This document shows, piece after piece, positions 1-6,172 of a stretch of DNA of 6,807 nt. How positions within the stretch are numbered: position 1 is the stretch's first letter; every line of letters starts with the position of its first letter. The notes beneath the pieces were generated by a model. That model saw only the letters and a program-made list of their open reading frames with translations. It searched no databases and was not told the DNA's origin. Location: assembly GCA_030673085.1 (NCBI GenBank), contig DAOVFE010000096.1:1-6807 (forward strand), written 5' to 3'. A program made the position numbers and the translations under genes. This DNA comes from Anaerolineales bacterium (lineage in GTDB: Bacteria; Chloroflexota; Anaerolineae; Anaerolineales; E44-bin32).

Positions 1-3
1 TCC

Positions 4-119
4 ACTCATCCCTACAGCAAGTTGTTGGGTTTCCTGGCTTTTTCCATGGGGCGGTAGCTCCCAAACCCGCACTTTCTACTCATCCCCACAGCAAGTTGTT
101 GGGTTTCCTGGCTTTTTCC
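4..119. repeat. pair of 42-bp intergenic direct repeats
   Basis: Copy 1 is 4-45 and copy 2 is 78-119. They start 74 bp apart and differ only at 13 (T) versus 87 (C). Weaker similarity continues on both sides: a TC two bases upstream, and CATG just downstream with one base inserted. On the plus strand each copy can form a small hairpin. CCC pairs with GGG (10-12/27-29 and 84-86/101-103), ACA pairs with TGT, the loop is 6 nt, and one mismatch lies within the stem. The only substitution falls on that mismatch. A T-rich stretch follows each hairpin. The family is not recognised. It could be a dispersed intergenic repeat, duplicated terminators of an upstream gene, or the edge of a longer array beyond the window. 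Confidence 0.8.
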
Positions 120-180
120 CATGATTCCTCTCTTTTTCAACCCTATCTATGTTCTCGTTTATCTCACACCCTGCTTAGAG

Positions 181-189
181 TGTTATAAT
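181..189 (+). promoter_or_regulatory. candidate extended -10 promoter
   Basis: The sequence TGTTATAAT is a perfect TATAAT hexamer at 184-189 preceded by the TGn extension at 181-183. No convincing -35 hexamer is seen 16-18 bp upstream, which extended -10 promoters can tolerate. It would start transcription near 196 and give a leader of about 150 nt before the aminotransferase. A second, weaker -10 candidate is TATACT at 270-275. Neither has been tested. Confidence 0.4.
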
Positions 190-231
190 TTGACGCATAT
201 GCAACATCGCCATTGCTAACGATCCTCTTGA

Positions 232-291
232 TTAGTAGATCGCATATATTGCTACTCTATAGGCAAATGTATACTATAGCAAATCTACTGA
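232..291. promoter_or_regulatory. dyad with internal direct repeats, possible operator
   Basis: AGTAGAT (234-240) is inversely repeated as ATCTACT (283-289). It extends outward by a T-G wobble and a T-A pair, to 232 and 291. TTGCTA (249-254) is inversely repeated as TAGCAA (277-282), directly inside it. The interval also contains a direct repeat with a 17-bp period: CTATAGGCAAAT at 257-268 and CTATAGCAAAT at 274-284. This may be a regulator binding site or a structured leader. The regulator is unknown. Confidence 0.35.
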
Positions 292-295
292 CTCA

Positions 296-307
296 TTAGG
301 CGCCTAA
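296..307. promoter_or_regulatory. 12-bp perfect palindrome, candidate operator
   Basis: TTAGGCGCCTAA is a perfect 12-bp palindrome 42 bp upstream of the aminotransferase start codon. With no central loop it suits a site for a dimeric DNA-binding protein better than an RNA hairpin. A second short palindrome, TTAATATTAA at 319-328, follows it. I cannot name the regulator, and no transcription factor gene is in the window. Confidence 0.35.
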
Positions 308-336
308 AGCTCTGACGATTAATATTAACTCATATC

Positions 337-342
337 GGAGGG
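337..342 (+). promoter_or_regulatory. strong Shine-Dalgarno site of the aminotransferase
   Basis: GGAGGG lies 7 nt before the ATG at 350. It is the best ribosome binding site in the window and fixes the start of the first operon gene. The two downstream genes have much weaker sites, which fits translational coupling. Confidence 0.85.
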
Positions 343-349
343 TAAAATA

Positions 350-1672
350 ATGGAAAAATCGTGCATACCGGGTCCCAAGGCAAAGGAGCTGCTGAAACGC
401 GATAAAGCGGTCATCTCACAGTCTTATCCTCGTGCCTATCCCTTCATAATGGATCATGGTCGTGCATCAGAGGTCTGGGATGTAGATGGGAACCGATATA
501 TTGATCTTGCCGCCGGAATCGCTGTATGCTCTACGGGACATAGTCATCCTAAAGTGGTTAAAGCCATTAAGGAACAGGCGGATCGATTTCTCCATATTTC
601 ATCCGACTTCTATAATCCCATTTGGATTGAATTCTCAGAGAAGATGGCTGCAATCGCCCCATTTAAAAGCCCTGCCAAGGTATTTCTAGGAAATTCGGGG
701 ACTGAGGCAGTTGAGGCTGCGATTAAACTAGCCCGCATCCACACCGGCCGGCAGCAATTTATCGCTTTTTTTGGTGCATTTCACGGACGAACAATTGGCT
801 CTCTATCCTTTACCGCTAGCAAGCCGGTTTATCGGCATGGCTTCATGCCGCTAATGAACGGCGTTGTCCACGCCCCCTATCCCGATCCCTACCGCTCCAT
901 CCTGGCCTCAAATGCAGAGGATTACGGCGAGACCGTAGTTAAGTATATTGAAGATGTGCTTTTCGCCCGCGTAATGCCTGCAGAAGACTGCGCCGGCATC
1001 CTAGTGGAGCCAATCCAGGGCGAAGGCGGCTATATTGTGCCATCCCCTACCTTCTTCCCTGCCCTAAGGCGTTTATGTGATAAATATAATATTCTTCTTA
1101 TCGATGATGAGGTTCAAGCCGGCGTTGGACGAACCGGAAAGTGGTGGGCAATCGAGCACTGGGGCGTTGAGCCGGATATCGTCTGCTTTGCAAAAGGTAT
1201 CGCTTCCGGTATGCCGCTTGGCGGCATTATGGCTCGCGAAAGTATAATGGACTGGCCCAAAGGCGCTCATGGCAACACTTTTGGCGGCAATCCTATCTCG
1301 TGTAGCGCTGGACTTGCTACTTTGGATCTTGTCGAGAACGGGCTGATGCAGAATGCGGCCGAAATGGGCGAATACACTATGGACGCCCTTGCTGAGATCC
1401 AGGTACGTCATCCTGTGATAGGCAACGTACGCGGAAAAGGCTTGATGATAGGCGTAGATTTTATCAAGGATCCCGAAACTAAGACTCCGGCGAAGGAGTT
1501 CCGTAACCGAGTCGAACATAATGCATTCCTGCGGGGCTTGATCACTCTTGGATGCGGCGAAAGCGTTATCCGAATTGCCCCTCCGCTTGTGATCACACGC
1601 GAACAAATCGATGAAGCGCTCGGAATCTTCGAGGCTGCTATTTTGGAAGCCGAATCCGAAGGAATCGATTGA
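350..1672 (+). CDS. class III PLP-dependent aminotransferase (GABA/acetylornithine aminotransferase-like)
   Basis: This is a 440-residue cytosolic enzyme, the usual length for the class III (fold type I) family, which moves omega-amino groups from substrates such as GABA, ornithine or acetylornithine to 2-oxoglutarate. Visible landmarks are GNSGTEA (114-120, cofactor phosphate binding), FHGR (144-147), EPIQGEGG (220-227), DEVQAGVGRTG (253-263, Asp253 contacting the pyridine nitrogen), and AKG with Lys282 as the Schiff-base lysine. NTFGGNP (309-315) is also present. All key residues are intact. The N-terminus (GPKAKELLKRDKAV, then SEVWDVDGNRYID) resembles the archaeal-type GabT-like branch. 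That branch includes ornithine aminotransferases and amino acid racemases as well as GABA aminotransferases, so the substrate is not settled. It is the first gene of the operon, followed 4 nt later by a histidine kinase. The start is fixed by the Shine-Dalgarno at 337-342. Confidence 0.93.
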   Translation: MEKSCIPGPKAKELLKRDKAVISQSYPRAYPFIMDHGRASEVWDVDGNRYIDLAAGIAVCSTGHSHPKVVKAIKEQADRFLHISSDFYNPIWIEFSEKMAAIAPFKSPAKVFLGNSGTEAVEAAIKLARIHTGRQQFIAFFGAFHGRTIGSLSFTASKPVYRHGFMPLMNGVVHAPYPDPYRSILASNAEDYGETVVKYIEDVLFARVMPAEDCAGILVEPIQGEGGYIVPSPTFFPALRRLCDKYNILLIDDEVQAGVGRTGKWWAIEHWGVEPDIVCFAKGIASGMPLGGIMARESIMDWPKGAHGNTFGGNPISCSAGLATLDLVENGLMQNAAEMGEYTMDALAEIQVRHPVIGNVRGKGLMIGVDFIKDPETKTPAKEFRNRVEHNAFLRGLITLGCGESVIRIAPPLVITREQIDEALGIFEAAILEAESEGID

Positions 1673-1676
1673 GATC

Positions 1677-3257
1677 ATGCTCCCAGATTTCCGTGTCCGC
1701 AAGCGCGATTATTTGCTTGAAATCTCTCGATCGATCACTGAAGAACTCGACCTTAACACCGTTCTTGCACGTATTCTTCGTGTATCAGCCGAGCTGCTTG
1801 CCGGCCACGCAGGTTTGATTGCTTTGCGCGAAAAAAAGGATGGCTGGTATATCGCTGCATCCTACGGGATCAAAACTTCTTTTATCAGCCATCTAGAGAC
1901 TCGCTTATCCAGCATCCCCAGTCGCGAAGATTCGGGCCGATCTGAGGTTACTGAAGTTAGTCGCCGACTAGAATACTTCATCCAATCGGCTTCACTAGGT
2001 TTGCCTACTTATGTCGGCCTTCCTCTGATTGCCAATCAGGAAGTAGTGGGAGTAATCTTTGTTTTTCGATCCTATAGCAGCCTCTTTTCATCTGAAGATC
2101 GGGCCCTCCTCGAGTCCTTCGCCGCTCAAGCCGCAATTGCGGTTGTAAATGCACGCCTTTATACACGGATCATACATCAAAACCAATACCTGGACACGAT
2201 TCTAGAATCGTCCGCCGATGGGATATTCATCCTCGACCATAGTCACCGCTTCGAGCGATTTAATCACGCCTGCTCTCGCATAACCGGCTATCAACCAGAA
2301 GAGGTCATTAATAATGAATATAAGGAGATTATCCGTTGGCGAAAGCGCGAACCAGGCATTGCATTAGAAGAAGCAGAGGCCGGCGGTTGGCCGCTTAATG
2401 CTCAAACAACGATTTATTCCGAAGGAGACTTGATTCGAAAAAATGGCGGCACTGTCAGCGTTGGAATCACTTACGCGCCGATTATTTCCCCTAAAGGCAT
2501 CCTTACTAGCATTGTAGCCAATCTTCGCGATATAACTAAATTTCGCGAAGCTGATGAACTCAAGAGCACCTTCATTTCAGTTGTCAGTCACGAATTGCGC
2601 ACGCCGGTTGCTCTTATTAAGGGTTACGTTGGCACCTTGCGCCGTGAAGATGCGCACTGGGATCCCGAAACCGTAAATGAAAGCCTGGCAGTTATTGAAG
2701 AAGAGTCTGATCGTCTATCCTCTCTAATCGATGACTTGCTAGATGCTTCCCGGCTGCAATCGGGTACACCTACACTCAATCTGTCCGAAGTCAATCTAGA
2801 GAATATGGCCCATCGTCTGGTTGAACGAATTCAAACTCAGACTACCAAACACATCTTTAGCATTTCCTTTCCTAAGGATTTTCCGATCATCATCGCAGAT
2901 GGAGACCGGCTGACTCAAGTCATATCCAACCTCCTTTCAAACGCGGTTAAATATTCCCCCAACGGAGGAAATGTCTCCATTAATGGCCAGATACATTCCG
3001 ACGAGGTCATTATTTGTGTTAGCGATGAAGGTCCGGGCATTGATCCAGAGGATGTCCCTTATATCTTCGATCGTTTCTATCGATCAAAGAGCATAATGAA
3101 AAAATTCTCGGGCGCTGGGCTTGGCCTTTACCTCACAAAAGCAATCATTGAAGCCCATGATGGCCGAATATGGATCGATGAACGCCATAAAAAAGGCGCG
3201 CATATTTGTTTTTCCTTGCCACGCGCCCCACTCCAGACTGTATCTAATAAGAGATAA
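1677..3257 (+). CDS. soluble GAF-PAS sensor histidine kinase (orphan in this window)
   Basis: This 526-residue kinase would autophosphorylate on histidine and pass the phosphate to a response regulator. The order is a GAF domain (about 20-160), a PAS domain (about 168-288), a HisKA dimerisation domain with SHELRTP (304-310, His305 the phosphorylated residue), and a HATPase domain (about 400-515). The HATPase domain has an N box (Asn418 and Asn422 in SNLLSNAVKYS), DEGPGI (450-455), an F-box-like FDRFYR (464-469) and GAGLGL (479-484). No signal peptide or membrane segment is visible, so it should sense a cytoplasmic cue. The reading frame is open from an ATG at 1611, but that start would overlap the aminotransferase by 62 bp. 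The ATG at 1677 lies 4 nt after the preceding stop and directly precedes the conserved part, so I chose it. The nearest Shine-Dalgarno-like GAAGGA (1658-1663) is 13 nt away, so translational coupling is likely. No response regulator gene is nearby. Confidence 0.93.
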   Translation: MLPDFRVRKRDYLLEISRSITEELDLNTVLARILRVSAELLAGHAGLIALREKKDGWYIAASYGIKTSFISHLETRLSSIPSREDSGRSEVTEVSRRLEYFIQSASLGLPTYVGLPLIANQEVVGVIFVFRSYSSLFSSEDRALLESFAAQAAIAVVNARLYTRIIHQNQYLDTILESSADGIFILDHSHRFERFNHACSRITGYQPEEVINNEYKEIIRWRKREPGIALEEAEAGGWPLNAQTTIYSEGDLIRKNGGTVSVGITYAPIISPKGILTSIVANLRDITKFREADELKSTFISVVSHELRTPVALIKGYVGTLRREDAHWDPETVNESLAVIEEESDRLSSLIDDLLDASRLQSGTPTLNLSEVNLENMAHRLVERIQTQTTKHIFSISFPKDFPIIIADGDRLTQVISNLLSNAVKYSPNGGNVSINGQIHSDEVIICVSDEGPGIDPEDVPYIFDRFYRSKSIMKKFSGAGLGLYLTKAIIEAHDGRIWIDERHKKGAHICFSLPRAPLQTVSNKR

Positions 3258-3261
3258 TAAT

Positions 3262-4614
3262 ATGCCAAAAACATTAGCCCAACTACGTTGCCCCAATTGT
3301 CAAACGCCGTTCCAATCCCCCGCTGAGCAAATCATCGATGTATCTAAGGATCCAGCGGCAAAGGCACGCCTTCTTTCTGGATCGCTGAATATCGCCCTGT
3401 GCCCTTCCTGCGGTCATCGATGGCAAATAGCGACGCCGATCGTTTACCATGATCCCGAGAAAGAGCTCCTGCTAACCTTCCTTCCGGTTGAAATGGCGCT
3501 TCCGCAAGATGAACAGGCGCGTATTCTCGGACGGCTTATCAAACAAATAGCCGATGACCTCCCTCCCGAAAAACGAAAGGCTTACCTTCTCCAGCCGAAG
3601 GCAATACTCACATTTCAAGGATTGCTTGAAAAGATCCTTGAAGTCGATGGCATTTCTCGCGAGCAGCTTGATGCACAGCGCGATAAGATGCGCCTTTTGG
3701 AAGAATTAATACGCCTGTCAGAAGATAAGCTCGCCGGGTTTATTCAGGAGCACGATAGCGAACTCGATGCAAATTTCTTTCAACTAGCAAGCCTCACTAT
3801 ACAAACCACACCGGATAAACAAGCTCGCATAGCGGCAGCTCAGCGGATCGAATCAGCATTGCGTCTTACTTCTTTTGGCAAACAGCTTGCTGCCCAAGAA
3901 GAGGAACTCCGTGCCGCAGCCGAAAGCCTGAATCAGTATAAGGATAAATTGACCCGCGAAGTCATTTTGGATCTATGTATCGATGCTCCTAACGAGAATC
4001 GAGTCTCGGCGCTGGCAAGCCTGATTCGGCCAGCCATGGATTATGAGTTCTTTAGCCTATTAACGAACCGAATAGACTCGTCCTCGGGTGATCAAAAAAC
4101 TCATCTCATTAATCTTCGGAAACAGCTTCTGGAATTAACCGAGGAAATTGATAACATAGAGAAGGCCCGAGTCGCTCAGGCTGGAGCCTTGCTACAAGCA
4201 TTGGTTAACACGCCAGAAACAGATCTTGATAACGCCATTAAAGAAGCGTTGCCGATGATTGATGAGCGTTTCCTCGGCATTTTACAAGCCAATATCCATG
4301 CTTCTGAGGAGCAAAACGATCGGTCTCTGCTTGAACAGCTTCGTAAACTTGACCAACGGATACACGATATCATTCTTGAATCCATGCCTGCCGGCATTCA
4401 ATTTGCCCAAAAGATTTTTAATATCGAGGATGAAGTTGAGGCAATAAAGACCATTAAAGCCTCTGCCGATCAGATCGATGATGAATTTCTAAATACATTG
4501 ATCAGTGCTTCTAAACACCTTGAAGAATCAGGTGATACCAAGCAAGCTGAGCGTTTAAATCGACTGTACCGGCGTTCACTTCGAGCTTCTATGCGCGCCA
4601 AAATACAAACGTAA
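3262..4614 (+). CDS. CpXC-domain protein with long helical repeat tail
   Basis: This 450-residue soluble protein starts with a CpXC-type domain: CPNC (10-13) and CPSC (47-50) with the conserved LNIALCPSCGHRW context, probably a zinc-ribbon-like metal site. The domain covers roughly residues 5-130. The remaining 320 or so residues are charged and predicted helical, without a domain I recognise. They hold four diverged copies of one motif: an Asp, then F-[FL]-x2-L about 3 residues later, then Asp about 16-19 residues after the first, then Leu-rich helix. The first Asp of each copy is at 169, 260, 334 and 406. The function of CpXC proteins is unknown. The ATG at 3262 follows the kinase stop by 4 nt. 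An upstream in-frame ATG at 3121 would lie inside the kinase gene and add 47 residues lacking conserved features, so it is rejected. Co-transcription suggests a link with the kinase. Confidence 0.85.
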   Translation: MPKTLAQLRCPNCQTPFQSPAEQIIDVSKDPAAKARLLSGSLNIALCPSCGHRWQIATPIVYHDPEKELLLTFLPVEMALPQDEQARILGRLIKQIADDLPPEKRKAYLLQPKAILTFQGLLEKILEVDGISREQLDAQRDKMRLLEELIRLSEDKLAGFIQEHDSELDANFFQLASLTIQTTPDKQARIAAAQRIESALRLTSFGKQLAAQEEELRAAAESLNQYKDKLTREVILDLCIDAPNENRVSALASLIRPAMDYEFFSLLTNRIDSSSGDQKTHLINLRKQLLELTEEIDNIEKARVAQAGALLQALVNTPETDLDNAIKEALPMIDERFLGILQANIHASEEQNDRSLLEQLRKLDQRIHDIILESMPAGIQFAQKIFNIEDEVEAIKTIKASADQIDDEFLNTLISASKHLEESGDTKQAERLNRLYRRSLRASMRAKIQT

Positions 4615-4655
4615 TCTCAGCTTGTCAGGTGAGTATGTTGATGCTTCTCATATAC

Positions 4656-4668
4656 ATGGCACTGCCAT
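4656..4668 (+). terminator. weak candidate terminator after the operon
   Basis: ATGGC (4656-4660) pairs with GCCAT (4664-4668) around a 3-nt loop, followed by TTCTCT. It lies 41 nt after the CpXC stop, in the 92-bp gap between convergent genes. The stem is only 5 bp and the T-run is broken, so this is a weak call. It is the best hairpin in the gap. No better terminator for the converging rlmI was found. Confidence 0.25.
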
Positions 4669-4706
4669 TTCTCTATATCGTGAAAACGCGCAGAATGACG
4701 CTGCCA

Positions 4707-5894
4707 TCAGCGCTTTCGGCAAACTAGACCTTTCAAGTATCGACTCTCGGGAAAAGGTAGCCCAATGGGATGGTCGCCGGGTTGCCCAAGAGTCTGTAGA
4801 ATCTTGGCTTCCACTGCCGCATCGATCGCAGCATCGGCAACGATCTTTTGAAATAAATCAAGGCCGATGCCACCCGAACAAGAGAAGGTAAACAGCAAGC
4901 CGCCGTGGCGAAGCAACTTGAATGCAAGCAGATTAATGTCCTTATAGCCTCGAGCCGCCCGATGAGCCTGTGCTATCGTCGGAGCAAACCGAGGGGGGTC
5001 TAGAATAATTACGTCAAAAAGCTGACCTTCATCCCTAAGTCGCCGCAATTCGTGAAACACATCTCCATCAATCCATTTGCAGCGTTCCGGCGGCAATTTA
5101 TTTAGAAGGATATTCTCTCTTGCTATTTCTAATGCCGGCTTCGAGCTATCTATCGAAAGGACGCTGGTCGCCCCGGCCTTTAGTGCTGCGGCTGTAAAAC
5201 TGCCGGTATAACAGAAACAGTTCAGCACGTCACCATCAAAGGCCATCTCATAGATCATCTTTCGATTTTCACGTTGATCGAGATAGAACCCGGTTTTATG
5301 CCCTCGATAAATGTCAACCAGGAAAGAGAGATCATTTTCTTGGATAATTAGGCTTTCTTCAGCTTGCTTCCCCCAAAGTAAGCCGGATTGCTTTGGCAAG
5401 CCTTCCAACGCTCGTACATCGACATCGGAACGCTCATAAATACCGTCGCATCCACCGATTTGGACTAAGGCATCGACAATTTCCTTGCGCCAGCGTTCCA
5501 CCCCCGCACATAAAAACTGCACAACCCGATATTCATTGTAGCGATCGATAATCAACCCCGGTATCCCATCTGATTCAGCATGCACCTCTCGATAAGCGCT
5601 AATCCGATTGCCAGTAAATAGCCGCTTACGATCATCTATGGCATGCTTAATCCTCTGCTGGAAGAAATCCGCATCGATCTGCTCTTCCTGGTCCCAAGTC
5701 CATATCCTGGCTCTGATTTTCGATTTGGGTGAATAAGCAGCTCGAGCAAGCCAATTCCCCAGGCTCGAAACAATATCAACTGTGTCGCCCATTCCTGGCT
5801 GGCCAATGACCTCTTCTATTGCGCTGGTAAAAACCCAGGGGTGATGCCGAATAATCGAGCGCTCTCGGCCATGCTTTACCTTCAAAATAGACAT
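4707..5894 (-). CDS. rlmI: 23S rRNA (cytosine-C5) methyltransferase, RlmI family
   Basis: This 395-residue class I SAM-dependent methyltransferase belongs to the RlmI/YccW family, which methylates C5 of cytosine 1962 (E. coli numbering) in 23S rRNA. The N-terminal PUA-like domain (about 1-75, starting LKVKHGRERSIIRHHPWVF) should bind RNA. A linker domain and then the Rossmann-like methyltransferase domain follow. Landmarks are GHKTGFYLDQRENR (198-211), the SAM-binding LNCFCYTGSFTAAALKAGA (224-242), ILDPPRF (297-303, Asp299) and SCSGG (338-342) with the likely nucleophile Cys339. Length and motifs are complete. The ATG is supported by AGAGGA at 5898-5903 on the minus strand, with short spacing. 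It converges on the plus-strand operon and is separated by 278 bp from the upstream oxidoreductase gene, so it probably has its own promoter. The family is confident; the exact target base is inferred from E. coli. Confidence 0.92.
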   Translation of the reverse strand: MSILKVKHGRERSIIRHHPWVFTSAIEEVIGQPGMGDTVDIVSSLGNWLARAAYSPKSKIRARIWTWDQEEQIDADFFQQRIKHAIDDRKRLFTGNRISAYREVHAESDGIPGLIIDRYNEYRVVQFLCAGVERWRKEIVDALVQIGGCDGIYERSDVDVRALEGLPKQSGLLWGKQAEESLIIQENDLSFLVDIYRGHKTGFYLDQRENRKMIYEMAFDGDVLNCFCYTGSFTAAALKAGATSVLSIDSSKPALEIARENILLNKLPPERCKWIDGDVFHELRRLRDEGQLFDVIILDPPRFAPTIAQAHRAARGYKDINLLAFKLLRHGGLLFTFSCSGGIGLDLFQKIVADAAIDAAVEAKILQTLGQPGDHPIGLPFPESRYLKGLVCRKR

Positions 5895-5897
5895 ATA

Positions 5898-5903
5898 TCC
5901 TCT
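5898..5903 (-). promoter_or_regulatory. Shine-Dalgarno site of rlmI
   Basis: On the minus strand the sequence reads AGAGGA, 3 nt before the ATG at 5894. It supports this start codon. The spacing is shorter than usual. Confidence 0.65.
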
Positions 5904-5910
5904 TTAAAAT

Positions 5911-5930
5911 TCTCGAGCAATGGCTCAAGA
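5911..5930 (-). promoter_or_regulatory. hairpin in the rlmI leader
   Basis: The minus-strand transcript reads TCTTGAGC, CATT, GCTCGAGA. This forms an 8-bp stem with one G-U pair and a 4-nt loop. It is followed by ATTTTAAAG and then the ribosome binding site. The hairpin ends 16 nt before the start codon. It could modulate translation or act as an attenuator-like element, or be incidental. Confidence 0.4.
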
Positions 5931-5980
5931 TGATCGGCCCATTTTCAACCTCGATAGTAAATGACAAAACCTTCAAAATT

Positions 5981-6001
5981 CCTTTAGCTATGCCCTTTAG
6001 C
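5981..6001. repeat. 8-bp direct repeat upstream of rlmI
   Basis: CCTTTAGC occurs at 5981-5988 and 5994-6001, with a period of 13 bp, about 90-105 bp upstream of the rlmI start. It could be a binding site but is short enough to be chance. Confidence 0.3.
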
Positions 6002-6051
6002 GACAGCCCCCATTGCCGAATTTTGCCCCTTCGGGTACGGGTTTTGTTTAA

Positions 6052-6149
6052 TTATTCGATCAGGACTATCGCCCTTCAGTGCCTACGGCCCCGGCCTTTT
6101 ACATTCTGGCTAATCGAATAAATCAAGTCTTGCGCAAACTCGCCAGAAT
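6052..6149. other. two crossing inverted repeats between the minus-strand genes
   Basis: TTATTCGAT (6052-6060) is inversely repeated as ATCGAATAA (6113-6121). ATTCTGGC (6103-6110) is inversely repeated as GCCAGAAT (6142-6149). Neither arm overlaps another, but the pairings cross, as in a pseudoknot. The palindrome TTGCGCAA (6130-6137) lies in the loop of the second. No T-run follows either stem on the minus strand, so a simple terminator is not supported. A structured RNA or a decayed element is possible. Confidence 0.35.
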
Positions 6150-6172
6150 TCAGGGTCCGCCCCATTGATTTG

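Larger units (their letters stand above)
120..349 (+). other. non-coding leader region of the aminotransferase operon
   Basis: No credible gene is present. Bases 124-176 are strongly pyrimidine-rich on the plus strand. From 181 onward the composition becomes AT-rich and dense in promoter-like and dyad elements, which are listed separately. The only short ORF noticed, of six codons at 199-219, has no ribosome binding site. Together with the repeat pair, this forms a 349-bp gene-free block upstream of a three-gene operon, which is long enough for regulated transcription. Confidence 0.6.

Noticed and set aside
4..119. CRISPR array
   Set aside because: Only two repeat units are visible and the 42-bp length is above the usual range. 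Similarity spills past the repeat edges, and no cas gene is in the window. The upstream flank is needed to exclude it fully.
199..219. Six-codon leader peptide (MQHRHC) just after the extended -10 element
   Set aside because: It has no ribosome binding site and is too short to support. Two histidines alone do not make an attenuator.
1073..1702. Minus-strand reading frame of 209 codons
   Set aside because: It lies almost wholly opposite the aminotransferase, whose motifs are intact. The translation shows no recognisable domain.
4686..4703. rlmI terminator on the minus strand (GCAG, 7-nt loop, CTGC, then CGCGTTTT)
   Set aside because: The stem is only 4 bp and the T-run is short and displaced.
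4622..4891. Plus-strand 89-codon gene after the operon
   Set aside because: Two thirds of it is antisense to the conserved 3' part of rlmI. It has no ribosome binding site and no family features.
6018..6049. Plus-strand terminator around CCCCTTCGGG followed by GTTTTGTTT
   Set aside because: The stem is broken by unequal internal loops, and no plus-strand gene ends nearby.
5930..6121. Plus-strand 63-codon frame in the gap between rlmI and the flavoprotein gene
   Set aside because: It has no Shine-Dalgarno site, its residue composition is not protein-like, and it overlaps the inverted repeats.
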